A stretch of 64,000 bases of DNA from Candidatus Polarisedimenticolaceae bacterium (GCA_021648685.1 JAKISI010000001.1:48927-112926), one strand, 5' to 3'; shown: positions 9,659-18,361, numbered from the stretch's first letter. Notes: generated by a model from the letters alone, not told the origin. A program made the numbers and translations.

Positions 9659-10792
9659 TTAATCATGTTGATACTCTTCCGGAACAGGGAAATCATCAGG
9701 CATCAGCGGCATGTCTCCGCCATTCTTACGATAGATCTGAAGCTGAAATACATAGGCCAGCAGTTTTGCCACAGCAAGATAGAGGCCAGTAGGGATGCTG
9801 TGGTTTATCTCTGTACTAAAATAGATAGCACGCGCCAACATGGGTGACTCTATCAGCAGCACATTATTCTCTTGGGCAATCTTTTTAATATTGGCTGCAA
9901 CCAGCTCTTTACCTTTGGCAACAACCTTTGGGGCGGCCATAGAGTCCTGATCATATTTAATCGCCACTGCATAATGCGTTGGATTGGTTACAACCACATC
10001 AGCCTTTGGCACTTCACCCATCATCCGACGTTGAGCCATTTCGCGTTGCAGGGCACGTATGCGGCTTTTTACTTCAGGGCGACCTTCTGTATTTTTCATC
10101 TCATCACGCACCTCCTGTCGGGTCATGCGCATTTGACGTTTGTGATCCCACAGCTGAAAAGGGATGTCCATTAGCGCAATCAGAATAAGCGTAGATGCAA
10201 GTATGATGAAAGAGTTTCCAACCAGTGAACCAACCTCTGCCAATGCTGGGGTGATCTCCAGCTGGCTAAGGCCTATCAGGTCACCTATCGAAAGCCAAAG
10301 AATGCTCCCTGTGGCTGTGGCAATAAGCATAAATTTCAGCAATGCCTTAACCAGCTCCATTAACCCTTTTAGAGAGAAGACCCGTTTCATTCCGGTTATC
10401 GGGTTGAGCTTGTTAAACTTTGGTGCAATCGCTTGCATGCTAAAGGCAAGGCCACCGAGGGATACCGAGGCCAGGATAGCAATAGCCATTAAAATAAGAA
10501 AAAATGGAGCCAACATCCATAACGCATCCTGAAGGGCATCGGAGAGGTGCACCAACATGGCCATAGGGTCATACAGATCATCTCTTTTGAGAGAGAAGTT
10601 ATTGGTCATTAGCCCCCTTAACCCCTCTTCAAAATGGTCACTCATGGTTACCAGTGAAATGGCGCCAGCCAATGTCACGGCCATTGTATTCAGCTCTCTT
10701 GAACGGGCAACCTGTGATTTTTTCTTGGCATCCTCCAGCTTTTTGGCTGTGGGTTCTTCTGTTTTCTCCTGTCCGTCTTTGTTTTCAGCCAT
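9659..10792 (-). CDS. flhB: FlhB, export apparatus substrate-specificity switch
   Basis: Membrane protein that autocleaves to switch export from rod/hook to filament substrates. Four membrane helices follow the polar start MAENKDGQEKTEEPTAKKLEDAKKKSQ. The cytoplasmic domain carries the autocleavage motif NPTH (VVVTNPTHYAVAIKY), cleaved between Asn and Pro. Its C-terminal tail is normal. The 377 residues fit the family. It sits between fliR and flhA as in Pseudomonas. The usual ruler partner FliK is not in this window. Confidence 0.97.
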   Translation of the reverse strand: MAENKDGQEKTEEPTAKKLEDAKKKSQVARSRELNTMAVTLAGAISLVTMSDHFEEGLRGLMTNNFSLKRDDLYDPMAMLVHLSDALQDALWMLAPFFLILMAIAILASVSLGGLAFSMQAIAPKFNKLNPITGMKRVFSLKGLMELVKALLKFMLIATATGSILWLSIGDLIGLSQLEITPALAEVGSLVGNSFIILASTLILIALMDIPFQLWDHKRQMRMTRQEVRDEMKNTEGRPEVKSRIRALQREMAQRRMMGEVPKADVVVTNPTHYAVAIKYDQDSMAAPKVVAKGKELVAANIKKIAQENNVLLIESPMLARAIYFSTEINHSIPTGLYLAVAKLLAYVFQLQIYRKNGGDMPLMPDDFPVPEEYQHD

Positions 10793-10795
10793 GGC

Positions 10796-11575
10796 TTACC
10801 TCACAATCTGCATGTGGTGCATTATGAATTGAAAACTTTCATTCACCAATTCACCAAAATTCTGTAATACGTTGGGCAAGGTTGCCCACATGACAATAAA
10901 GCCAATCATCATGGTCATTGGGAAACCTACGGCAAATATGTTGAGCTGTGGCGCTGCGCGCGTGATGATGCCCATGCCTAAATTGACCACAAGCAGTGCA
11001 GTAACGAGTGGCAGCGCTATTAAAAGACCGCCTGAAAATACCCGGCCGCCCCAGATGGCAATATCCCACAGCGTGTTTCTTGACAGGCCATCCACTGCTA
11101 TTGGTACGGTTTGGAAACTATCGATAACCAATTCGATAAGAATCAGATGGCCATTAAGAACCAGAAAAAGAAGGGTGACTAATATCAGGTAGAATTGCGA
11201 AACCACAGGCACTTGAACGCCATTTTGTGGATCCATCATTGAGGCAAAACCCAACCCCATGCTATACGCCATAACCTGACCGGCAAAGACTACGGCGGCA
11301 AACACAAGTTGTAGCATAAAACCCATCATCACCCCAATGGCGATCTGCTGTAGCGCGATCAGCATGGCTTCATGGCTAAAGGTTTCAACCACAGGTGCTG
11401 GTGGTAGCATTGGCATTACAATCAGGGTAATCACCAGCGTCAAGGCTGCACGCCAGCGCATGGGAACCTGGCGGGAAGCAAAGATAGGGGCCGCTACAAA
11501 AACCGCGCCAATACGCATCAATGGCCAGAGAAAACCGGCCAGATAAGAGGCTATTGCTGTTTCAGAAAACACCAT
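10796..11575 (-). CDS. fliR: FliR, export gate membrane protein
   Basis: Polytopic membrane component of the FliPQR export-gate core. 259 residues with about six hydrophobic segments and family blocks such as RIGAVFVAAPIFASRQVPMRWRAAL and GMGIITRAAPQLNIFAVGFP. It is followed 3 bases later by flhB, the usual partner. The start ATG is preceded by the fliQ end at a short gap. Confidence 0.95.
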   Translation of the reverse strand: MVFSETAIASYLAGFLWPLMRIGAVFVAAPIFASRQVPMRWRAALTLVITLIVMPMLPPAPVVETFSHEAMLIALQQIAIGVMMGFMLQLVFAAVVFAGQVMAYSMGLGFASMMDPQNGVQVPVVSQFYLILVTLLFLVLNGHLILIELVIDSFQTVPIAVDGLSRNTLWDIAIWGGRVFSGGLLIALPLVTALLVVNLGMGIITRAAPQLNIFAVGFPMTMMIGFIVMWATLPNVLQNFGELVNESFQFIMHHMQIVR

Positions 11576-11592
11576 TTACTTAGCCAGACTGA

Positions 11593-11862
11593 TTACCCTA
11601 TTAGCGATGGAATGCTTTTGATTAACTGTTCTGTGTATCCTGTAATAACCCGCAATAACCATGGTCCTGTCATCATTAATACCAGCACAACAACCATTAG
11701 TTTTGGTACAAAACTTAATGTCATCTCATTGATTTGGGTGGCGGCCTGGAACATGGCAATCAGCAGGCCAATAGCCAGGGCAGATAGCAGAATAGGTGCC
11801 GAGAGCAGGGTGATGACTTCAAGTGCCTGTTGGCCAATGTTGATTACGGTGTCTGCATTCAT
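11593..11862 (-). CDS. fliQ: FliQ, export gate membrane protein
   Basis: Small two-helix subunit of the FliPQR export core. The 89-residue protein starts MNADTVINIGQQALEVITLLSAP and contains the family stretch QAATQINEMTLSFVPKL. Its length matches the FliQ family (about 89). It is encoded between fliP and fliR. The 74-base gap to fliP holds nothing recognisable. Confidence 0.95.
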   Translation of the reverse strand: MNADTVINIGQQALEVITLLSAPILLSALAIGLLIAMFQAATQINEMTLSFVPKLMVVVLVLMMTGPWLLRVITGYTEQLIKSIPSLIG

Positions 11863-11936
11863 TATGTTGCACCCATGTTAACAAGCAGCTGCCGGTTATT
11901 GATTGCGGTTACCTGAAAAAATAAACAGCTGTTCAA

Positions 11937-12665
11937 TTATGTATAAAAACTTGCGGCCAATGTTCCAAGCACTAATGCCCACCCATCAACCAGTACAAAA
12001 AGCATGATTTTAAAAGGCAGGGATATGATCAATGGTGAGAGCATCATCATGCCCATTGACATCAATACACTAGCCACAACCAGGTCGATGATTAAAAATG
12101 GGATAAAAAGTAAAAAGCCAATTTGAAAGGCGGTCTTCAGTTCACTGGTGGCAAAGGCAGGCATTAACAGAGAGAAGGGTGTCTGCTCTGGTGATTCAAT
12201 CTCTTCATGTCCGGCAATCTCTGCAAACAGCATCAGGTCACTGTCCCGTGTTTGGGCTAACATAAATTCACGAATTGGTGCTTTTGCATTATCAATGGCT
12301 TGGGTGGTTGAGATCTCTTCATTCAGGTAGGGTTGCAGCGCTGTGCTGTTCATTTCATCAAACACCGGGGCCATGATGAAGAAGGTTAAAAACAGGGCTA
12401 AGCCAATTATTATTTGATTTGAGGGCGTTTGAGCAGTACCTAATGCCTGACGCAATATAGCCAATACAATAACAATGCGTGCAAATGAGGTCATCATCAT
12501 GAGCGCACCTGGCAGTAGACTCATGACGGTCATGAAAAGCAGGATCTGTATGGTCAGTGAATAGCTTTGACCTCCATCCTCTGTGGTGGTCACTGTCAGC
12601 GCCTCCAACCCTGGTGCAGCCTGACCAACAGCTGGAAATAACAACAGTAGAAGAAGAAATTTCAC
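11937..12665 (-). CDS. fliP: FliP, export gate membrane protein
   Basis: Principal subunit of the FliPQR export core. An N-terminal signal peptide ([19 protein letters not shown]) is followed by the family signatures [41 protein letters not shown] and [24 protein letters not shown] in shorter blocks across four membrane helices. 242 residues is normal. The ATG overlaps the fliO stop (ATGA), so the two are coupled. Confidence 0.96.
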   Translation of the reverse strand: MKFLLLLLLFPAVGQAAPGLEALTVTTTEDGGQSYSLTIQILLFMTVMSLLPGALMMMTSFARIVIVLAILRQALGTAQTPSNQIIIGLALFLTFFIMAPVFDEMNSTALQPYLNEEISTTQAIDNAKAPIREFMLAQTRDSDLMLFAEIAGHEEIESPEQTPFSLLMPAFATSELKTAFQIGFLLFIPFLIIDLVVASVLMSMGMMMLSPLIISLPFKIMLFVLVDGWALVLGTLAASFYT

Positions 12666-13087
12666 TGCTGCTTATCCTGTAATGCAGTATTCAGTTGCTG
12701 CTTAAATTCTGGGTTATTATCAGCTGCTGCATTCCACTCCTCCTTTGAAAGCACATGCAGTGTTTGAATCCGCCCAGGTGAGACGCCAACCAGCAGGCGG
12801 GTCTCTCCCACTTGCAGAAGCACGGCTCGCTCTCGTGCACCGAGTGAGATGCCTCCAACGATAGTGACTACCCCTTTTCCTATGTTAGGCAGTCCACCAA
12901 AACGGCGCAAAAGCCAACCCAGCCCAACAATGAGTGCAAGTACCAAAGCCAGGCCAGCTGCGGTGTTGGCAAGGTGGCTGCTATCCAGTGGCAGATCGGC
13001 TAGAGATGCTGGTGTTTTGCTATCGGCCTCTACAGCAGTCAATGAAGATGGCAGCAACAGGAGAGGCGTTATCAGGATGCGGTTCAT
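12662..13087 (-). CDS. fliO: FliO, flagellar assembly protein
   Basis: Small bitopic membrane protein that helps FliP assemble into the export gate. 141 residues: a leader/signal-like segment, one strong membrane helix ([23 protein letters not shown]) and a cytoplasmic domain with [21 protein letters not shown], the conserved FliO block. Both ends overlap neighbours by 4 bases (fliN and fliP). FliO is poorly conserved outside this block, but position and motif agree. Confidence 0.93.
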   Translation of the reverse strand: MNRILITPLLLLPSSLTAVEADSKTPASLADLPLDSSHLANTAAGLALVLALIVGLGWLLRRFGGLPNIGKGVVTIVGGISLGARERAVLLQVGETRLLVGVSPGRIQTLHVLSKEEWNAAADNNPEFKQQLNTALQDKQQ

Positions 13088-13515
13088 TGCAATCTCTTAA
13101 CCCTGTCTGCTGCGCTGATTACATCGGTCAGGCGTATGCCAAACTTTTCATTTACTACGACAACCTCTCCTTGGGCAATCAAGGTTCCGTTCACCAGTAC
13201 ATCCATTGGCTCTCCAGCCAGCCTGTCCAGCTCTACAACTGAGCCTTGATTAAGCTGGAGCAGGTTGCGAATGTTTATGCGGGTACGCCCGATCTCCATA
13301 GAGATTGTGATCGGTACATCCAGGAGAGACTCCAGGTTTACATCTACATTGCCCGTTGCTGCTGCATCTGGTTCCAATTTCTGAAACTGTGCAGATTCAG
13401 CTGCGGCAGGTTCCGTTGGCGTATCATCTGCCCCCGTGTCTCCTGACTCCTCAAGCGCGGCGGCCCATTCATCGGCCAATGCTTCATTTGGATCAATATT
13501 TTCATCGCTCATCAT
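13084..13515 (-). CDS. fliN: FliN, motor switch C-ring protein
   Basis: C-ring subunit for torque switching and export docking. The acidic, variable N-terminal half is followed by the SpoA/FliN domain: LLDVPITISMEIGRTRINIR, VVELDRLAGEPMDVLVNG and GEVVVVNEKFGIRLTDVI. The 143 residues are typical. The first two codons are both ATG. The second (13512) is slightly better spaced from the GGAG upstream. The gene is coupled to fliO by a 4-base overlap. Confidence 0.96.
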   Translation of the reverse strand: MMSDENIDPNEALADEWAAALEESGDTGADDTPTEPAAAESAQFQKLEPDAAATGNVDVNLESLLDVPITISMEIGRTRINIRNLLQLNQGSVVELDRLAGEPMDVLVNGTLIAQGEVVVVNEKFGIRLTDVISAADRVKRLQ

Positions 13516-13538
13516 AAATCTCCACTATAAATCGTGGT

Positions 13539-14543
13539 TCACTTCTTGATAATCTCTAATGCAGAAGTTACTCTCTGCTGTTTATGCCATTCAGTAAGTT
13601 TTATGGCATAGCAGCCTTCTGATATCCCGAGTTGCCCCTTAAATATCGGTACATCCGCAGCGCAGACATCCAGCAGGTCAGGTATGTCCATCGGAATAAT
13701 ATCTCCGGCTTTAAGTGCTGCAAGATCCTTCATGCTGATTTCTGCTTGACCCAACATGCTGACCAGTTCGACTTCAGATTCAAGGAACTGCTCTTTTAGT
13801 GCGATTGCCCAGCGGTCATCCCGTTCGCCTCTATCACTTTGAATGCCGGCATCCAGCAGTTCTCGAATAGGTTCCAGCATCGAATAGGGTAAGGTGAGGT
13901 AGAGGTCTCCACCACCTGTCTCCAGATCAATATGAAAAGCAGTGACTACCACCACCTCTGTTGGGCTTACGATATTTGCAAACTGGGGGTTGACTTCAGA
14001 TCCAACATATTCAAATTTCAGATCCATCACCAGTTTCCATGCTTCCTGGAGATCTTTAAACACAAGCTCCAAAAGCATTTGAACCACTCGAATCTCGGTA
14101 GGCGTAAATTCACGACCTTCAATTTTTGTATGGAACCGGCCAGTGCCACCAAAGAAGTTATCTACCACACAAAAAACTAATTTTGGATCAAGCACACATA
14201 GCCCCTGCCCCCGCAGAGGAGAAACCCTTATGACGTTCAAGCTGGTGGGAACAAACAGGCTATGCACAAATTCAGAGAACTTGAGCATCTGCACGCCTGA
14301 TACAGAGATGTCTGCCGTGCGGCGTAACATATTGAAAAGGCTTGTCCGAAAATGGCGTGCAAAGCGCTCGTTTATCATCTCCAGGGTTGGAAGACGGCCA
14401 CGAACGATGCGATCCTGGCTACCAAAATCATAAGAGGATGGCTCACCACCATCCGCACCGGATTCTGTCTCTACATCACCATTATCAACACCGTGCAGCA
14501 GCGCATCAATTTCGTCTTGTGACAGCAGGTCGTTTGCACTCAT
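13539..14543 (-). CDS. fliM: FliM, motor switch protein
   Basis: C-ring protein that binds CheY-P and, through FliN and FliG, sets rotation direction. The N-terminus has the CheY-binding peptide LSQDEIDALLHGV, then the CheC-like middle domain (RLPTLEMINERFARHFRTSL, GTGRFHTKIEGREFTPTE) and a C-terminal SpoA domain (VELVSMLGQAEISMKDL). The 334 residues are normal. It sits four bases downstream of fliL. Confidence 0.97.
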   Translation of the reverse strand: MSANDLLSQDEIDALLHGVDNGDVETESGADGGEPSSYDFGSQDRIVRGRLPTLEMINERFARHFRTSLFNMLRRTADISVSGVQMLKFSEFVHSLFVPTSLNVIRVSPLRGQGLCVLDPKLVFCVVDNFFGGTGRFHTKIEGREFTPTEIRVVQMLLELVFKDLQEAWKLVMDLKFEYVGSEVNPQFANIVSPTEVVVVTAFHIDLETGGGDLYLTLPYSMLEPIRELLDAGIQSDRGERDDRWAIALKEQFLESEVELVSMLGQAEISMKDLAALKAGDIIPMDIPDLLDVCAADVPIFKGQLGISEGCYAIKLTEWHKQQRVTSALEIIKK

Positions 14544-14547
14544 GATG

Positions 14548-15093
14548 TTATTGCATTACAAAGCTGGTGAAAAAAACAGCCTCTACAGTTCCCGTACCAC
14601 CCTGTTCATCGATAATGCGTTGCAGCTCTTTCAATACATCTGCCTGTAACTTCTCTTTTCCCTCTCGGGTTGCCAGATCAGATGCCGTTCGGCTCCCAAA
14701 CAGTTTCAAAAAGTGGTGTCGAATCATTGGGTCGTTGTGTTTTAGAAACTCAATCAGATCTTCACTATGTGTTAGTGCCTGAATCCCAATCTGAAGCATC
14801 TTTGACCTGCCTTTGCCATCAGGTGATAAATTAACCACAAACACAGGCTTGAAATCCTGATAGAGGGCAGGGCCTTTCTCCTCCTCTTGCACCTCTGTTT
14901 TTTCCTCTTCATCGCCTTGGGTTGCCTCTTGGCTCTTATCTTCATCAGAGGGTGCCAACAGAAAATAGGTGGTACCCACGCCAGCGCCTATAAGCAACAG
15001 CACGCCAAACCCAATAATCAGGATTTTCTTCCACGGCATCGGGGCTTTCTCAGCACCAAGATCCAGCTCATCATCAAGTGATTCATCATTCAT
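14548..15093 (-). CDS. fliL: FliL, flagellar basal body-associated protein
   Basis: Single-pass inner membrane protein that supports stator function. A short acidic cytoplasmic tail is followed by one helix (ILIIGFGVLLLIGAGVGTTYFLL), a Glu/Lys/Asp-rich linker and the FliL domain (FKPVFVVNLSPDGKGRSKMLQIGIQ). I use the ATG at 15093 (MNDESLDDELDLG): a longer frame from 15135 would begin inside the sigma-54 promoter described at 15126-15146, upstream of its predicted transcript start. It is the first gene of the cluster. The usual upstream neighbour fliK is absent. Confidence 0.94.
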   Translation of the reverse strand: MNDESLDDELDLGAEKAPMPWKKILIIGFGVLLLIGAGVGTTYFLLAPSDEDKSQEATQGDEEEKTEVQEEEKGPALYQDFKPVFVVNLSPDGKGRSKMLQIGIQALTHSEDLIEFLKHNDPMIRHHFLKLFGSRTASDLATREGKEKLQADVLKELQRIIDEQGGTGTVEAVFFTSFVMQ

Positions 15094-15125
15094 TTTTGTG
15101 TACCCTTTAAATCCCGTAATTGAAA

Positions 15126-15146
15126 AATGCAACAATCATGCCTCTT
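15126..15146 (-). promoter_or_regulatory. Sigma-54 (RpoN) promoter for the fliL flagellar cluster
   Basis: On the minus strand the sequence reads GAGGCATGATTGTTGCATTT: GG at -24 and GC at -12 with exactly ten bases between, and a full TTGCA -12 block. This matches the RpoN consensus TGGCAC-N5-TTGCA closely. The predicted start is about 24 bases upstream of the fliL ATG. In Pseudomonas and Vibrio this class of flagellar operon is sigma-54 dependent (FleQ/FlrC activators), which agrees. Confidence 0.8.
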
Positions 15147-15206
15147 TGTGAAAACAGGTATTTTTCACTAAGTATTCATGGGCTTAGAATGATGCGTTGT
15201 AGCAAT

Positions 15207-15271
15207 GCCAGTCTATTGACTGGCGAAACCAGGGGGGTGACAAAATTATGGCGCTGTAAGCGTCCCCCCCC
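15207..15271. other. Structured intergenic element: two adjacent hairpins
   Basis: A perfect 7-bp hairpin (GCCAGTC-TATT-GACTGGC, 15207-15224) is followed after 7 bases by a G6 run (15232-15237) that can pair with a C8 run (15264-15271). The enclosed stretch contains a smaller 5-bp hairpin with a GTA loop. No T-run follows on either strand, so it is not a simple terminator. It does not match a riboswitch class I know. It lies about 65 bases upstream of the fliL sigma-54 promoter and 370 upstream of the cytochrome operon. Confidence 0.5.
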
Positions 15272-15362
15272 TTCTCATTTCATATGTATGCCATTAAAGC
15301 GTTGAAGCTTAGATGGTGAAAAATACACAGACGATGATCGATGATGGCAGCTTGTGAGGTGT

Positions 15363-15379
15363 TTGATATGCTATATCAA
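15363..15379. promoter_or_regulatory. 17-bp inverted repeat, possible operator upstream of the cytochrome operon
   Basis: TTGATATGCTATATCAA is a perfect 7-bp inverted repeat with a 3-base centre. It contains TTGAT and ATCAA, the half-sites of FNR/Anr, but spaced 7 apart instead of 4, so it is not a canonical FNR box. It overlaps a weak GG-N10-GC (sigma-54-like) arrangement at 15358-15371. The regulator is unknown. Confidence 0.4.
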
Positions 15380-15462
15380 CGCCCCTTGTGTTACCCGGCC
15401 ATATCCAGCTGCTGTCCACTCGTCATCATCTCCGACGTTATGAAATACATAAGTAAAATAGT

Positions 15463-15474
15463 GGGTTGCAACCC
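15463..15474. promoter_or_regulatory. 12-bp perfect palindrome GGGTTGCAACCC
   Basis: Perfect self-complementary site followed by TTTTTA, 163 bases upstream of the first cytochrome gene. It could be a dimer-binding operator or a weak short hairpin. The rest of the 15275-15637 intergenic stretch shows no gene and no clear sigma-70 promoter. Confidence 0.35.
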
Positions 15475-15637
15475 TTTTTATTTCACGTCAAGATAACCCT
15501 TCACTTCATCAAGTATAGAGATTCACATTAAATGCCAAGCCGATTTGTCGCCTTACAATCCGTCACCCCACTCCTGCATTTGCCCTGAATGAATATACAT
15601 CCGCATGACCAATAACTACAGCGAAGACAATCCCCGC

Positions 15638-16765
15638 ATGAAAACCAAGCACACCACACGGAATATTGCCGTTGCGCTCTGCCTGTCGATTGCCTTTCTC
15701 ATGCTCCTCATCCCAACTGCAGCATTGGCTGTAGATGATGAAAACTGCTTGATGTGCCATAAATATGCGGGTCTGGGGCGGTATGCCAAAAATGAAGAGC
15801 AGAAGGCCATTAAGCGTATTTTTTATGTCAATGAGGAGCTTTTTAGAGCATCTTTCCACGGCAAGCTACGATGCAAAAGCTGCCATAGCGGGGTTGAAGA
15901 GATACCCCACACGGATGTCAAGCAGGTAGATTGCGCCACTGACTGCCATCTGAATGATCCATCCACTGGGCGGGATTTTTCACACAAATCAATTGTAGAT
16001 GATCTGAAAAAGAGCGCCCACGGTGCTGATGGAGCAAAAAGTCCGGAACTCATCAAAGATCTGCCAACCTGTAAGGACTGCCATACCAACAAGCCTTACC
16101 AGCTTGGTGTTGATGAAGAGGTGGAGTCGATGCGGTTTATTAAGGTCTGTCTGGAGTGCCATGAGTCAGAGGCCTGGACCAACCGCTTCTACAAACACAT
16201 GTTCTATCGCGCTCACACCCGCAGATCATCCAAGCAGGTTGTTGCTCTGTGCAGCCAATGCCATGCAAATAAAGAGAAGATGGATCGACATGATATCGAT
16301 GTGGTTATCGGCTTTAAAGATACCTTCCACGCCAAAGCCATTCTCTATGGCGCTGAAGATGTTGCCAACTGCCTGAACTGCCATGCGCCGTATCAGATGG
16401 GGTTTTCGCCCCACCGGATCCTCTCTCGTACAGACAGCTCATCGCCCATTCACCCCAATAACAAGCTGGATAACTGTCGGCAAGCAGGCTGCCATGCCGA
16501 TGCTCAGGAGGCCTTTGCCAGTAAAGGTAAAGCTCATCCATCCAACGTAATAGTTGAACGTGTTGATGAGGATGGCATAGTCATTTCTCAGGAAGAGCAG
16601 AAGTTTCAGGCATGGGTTCTTAATATGATTGAACTATTTTATAAAATACTGATTGTTGTTGTAGTCGGTGGACTTGGGTTCCATCGCTTAGCCGATCTTT
16701 ATGCTACACACAGAGAGCGCAAAATCGCCTTCAGAGCTGCAAAATCAGGGAGGCATCCATCATGA
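15638..16765 (+). CDS. Octahaem c-type cytochrome with C-terminal membrane anchor
   Basis: Exported multihaem cytochrome c, first gene of the cytochrome operon. A signal peptide (ending TAALA, about residue 31) is followed by six CXXCH motifs (CLMCH, CKSCH, CKDCH, CLECH, CSQCH, CLNCH) plus two spaced variants: CATDCH (CX3CH, about residue 99) and CRQAGCH (CX4CH, about residue 280). Many other His residues can supply the distal ligands. A hydrophobic helix near residues 335-352 (YKILIVVVVGGLGFHRL) anchors it with a short basic cytoplasmic tail. I prefer the ATG at 15638, which gives a normal signal peptide; one at 15605 adds 11 residues. It overlaps the cytochrome b gene by 4 bases (ATGA). The likely role is electron transfer between the membrane cytochrome b and periplasmic haems; its exact partner is inferred. 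Confidence 0.85.
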   Translation: MKTKHTTRNIAVALCLSIAFLMLLIPTAALAVDDENCLMCHKYAGLGRYAKNEEQKAIKRIFYVNEELFRASFHGKLRCKSCHSGVEEIPHTDVKQVDCATDCHLNDPSTGRDFSHKSIVDDLKKSAHGADGAKSPELIKDLPTCKDCHTNKPYQLGVDEEVESMRFIKVCLECHESEAWTNRFYKHMFYRAHTRRSSKQVVALCSQCHANKEKMDRHDIDVVIGFKDTFHAKAILYGAEDVANCLNCHAPYQMGFSPHRILSRTDSSSPIHPNNKLDNCRQAGCHADAQEAFASKGKAHPSNVIVERVDEDGIVISQEEQKFQAWVLNMIELFYKILIVVVVGGLGFHRLADLYATHRERKIAFRAAKSGRHPS

Positions 16766-17487
16766 GCCACGGCAAAAATGAAAGAAGCTTTGTTCGGCTC
16801 ACCAAGAGCCAACGTATACAACACGTCATACTCTTTGTCTCTACCGGTCTGCTGATTCTGACGGGGTTCATGTTGATGGGCGAACGCTGGGTTATCGATA
16901 TGTTTGGTAGTGCAGGCAATGAGATTTTCTACTGGCGCGGTATTATCCATCGAGTTGCGGGCGTCGCTGTAACACTGGTCTGTCTTTACCACCTTGGCTA
17001 TGTTTTTTTACAGGAAGAGGGGCGCAGTTGGATTAAAGATATGTTGCCACGCATGAGTGATGCAACCCATGCGTCACAAAATGTCAGCTACATGCTGGGC
17101 TTTAGAGAAACACGGCCAAAGATGGAGCGCTTTACTTATATGGAAAAGATAGAGTATTTCTCTGTCTACTTTGGCATGTTTATCGTAATCGTAACCGGCA
17201 TCATGATGTGGACTGAGCAATATTGGCCAAAGTTTTGGCTTGATATTGCGGATGCTTTTCATCTTGGTGAAGCTACTCTGGCAGCACTTGCCATCATTAT
17301 CGGGCATATTTTTTCAGTACACTATAACCCCCATGTTTACCCTATGAACAAAGCATTTATTGACGGCAAAATCTCAGAAAGCATGATGAAAGAGGAACAC
17401 GGCCTCTGGTATGAACGTGAAATGGAGCGGCTGGCGGCAGAAGAAGCAGCAGCAGCAGCATCCGGAGGGGGGCGCAACAATGCATAA
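16762..17487 (+). CDS. Membrane cytochrome b (b561/formate dehydrogenase-gamma type)
   Basis: Integral membrane dihaem-b-type protein, the likely quinone-reactive unit of the operon. Four hydrophobic helices lie near residues 20-40, 58-83, 130-150 and 168-188. Candidate haem ligands are His21 (helix 1), His63 and His77 (helix 2) and His182/His187 (helix 4), the arrangement seen in the cytochrome b561 / FdnI-like family. The C-terminal tail is charged and cytoplasmic, ending in a Glu/Ala-rich stretch. It overlaps both neighbours (4 bases upstream, 8 downstream), indicating translational coupling. There is no catalytic molybdenum subunit nearby, so its electron partner is most likely the c-type cytochromes. 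Assignment to quinol oxidation or quinone reduction is inference. Confidence 0.85.
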   Translation: MSHGKNERSFVRLTKSQRIQHVILFVSTGLLILTGFMLMGERWVIDMFGSAGNEIFYWRGIIHRVAGVAVTLVCLYHLGYVFLQEEGRSWIKDMLPRMSDATHASQNVSYMLGFRETRPKMERFTYMEKIEYFSVYFGMFIVIVTGIMMWTEQYWPKFWLDIADAFHLGEATLAALAIIIGHIFSVHYNPHVYPMNKAFIDGKISESMMKEEHGLWYEREMERLAAEEAAAAASGGGRNNA

Positions 17488-18301
17488 TCATCACGCTGAC
17501 ATGTCCCCTTTCAAGCGGTTGCTGGTGGATCTTCTGATGGCCTCCATATTTATCCTGCTGGCTGCCTTTGCACTCTGGCTGATCTGGATCACCTTCTTCC
17601 GTGCCACCTTTGACTCTGGCCTGATTACCGTTAACAACCAGACAGAGCTGGAGCAGATTGCCACTGGTGCAGGCGTCTCAAGAGAGCATTTTCATAATAT
17701 TGACCAAGCCGTGCTGGAAGGTGCCGAGTCCACCTCACTCTGCCTAAAGTGCCATGGAAACTATCCTCACTCAAAGGCACCTGATGTGCGCGCCTTTCTG
17801 AATGCCCATGCCTTTTTTACTGCCTGTGAAACCTGCCATATCAAGCCCGCAGAGAGTGATAACATTGTCTATAAATGGCTGGATAAAAAGACAGGCGCTG
17901 AACTCAATAAGCTGGAAGGCAACCCCGGAAGCTATGGCGCAATGATTGTATCTATCAAGATTGAGGAGGATGGTACGAGTCGTAGGCTGGATGAGTCTGC
18001 CGACCGTCAGTTCATTGAAGAGTACCTTGCTTTGCGCGCCACTTTCAATGCTGATCAACAGGCAGAGGCAAAGTTTCGCATCCATAAAGACATCTCACAA
18101 AAGCCGATTTTCTGTGATGAATGCCACATGCAAAATGGCCTGCTGGACTTCAGGTCGCTTCTTTATCCGCCGGTTATTGCAAACCGTCTGGAGACTGGCG
18201 AAGTGGCGACCATGATCACCAGGTACAATGAGTTTTATCTGCCAACGATGTTTGATCCAACCTCTAAAACAAGAGGTCATAACAACAGGCCAGATGAGTA
18301 G
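17480..18301 (+). CDS. Membrane-anchored trihaem c-type cytochrome
   Basis: 273 residues with an N-terminal membrane helix (about 14-40, uncleaved-looking) and a periplasmic domain with three CXXCH motifs: CLKCH (88), CETCH (116) and CDECH (212). The long stretch between the second and third motifs (about 90 residues) has no Cys. The ATG at 17480 is preceded by a strong GGAGGGG and overlaps the cytochrome b stop by 8 bases. A longer frame upstream lies wholly inside that gene. Its anchor and its position next to cytochrome b suggest it passes electrons between the membrane and soluble multihaem proteins. It is not NapC/NrfH-like (those carry four or more haems in a compact domain). No family is recognised with confidence. 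Confidence 0.82.
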   Translation: MHNHHADMSPFKRLLVDLLMASIFILLAAFALWLIWITFFRATFDSGLITVNNQTELEQIATGAGVSREHFHNIDQAVLEGAESTSLCLKCHGNYPHSKAPDVRAFLNAHAFFTACETCHIKPAESDNIVYKWLDKKTGAELNKLEGNPGSYGAMIVSIKIEEDGTSRRLDESADRQFIEEYLALRATFNADQQAEAKFRIHKDISQKPIFCDECHMQNGLLDFRSLLYPPVIANRLETGEVATMITRYNEFYLPTMFDPTSKTRGHNNRPDE

Positions 18302-18361
18302 CGGTAACCCAGGACGCCCCAAAAGTGGCATCGCCTTCGTGGAGAGAAAGGTAGTAACATT

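Noticed and set aside
15207..15271. Possible c-di-GMP (GEMM) riboswitch
   Set aside because: Lacks the GEMM core signatures; only general hairpins are present.
15363..15379. Canonical FNR box
   Set aside because: Half-site spacing is 7 not 4, so it was kept only as an unassigned inverted repeat.
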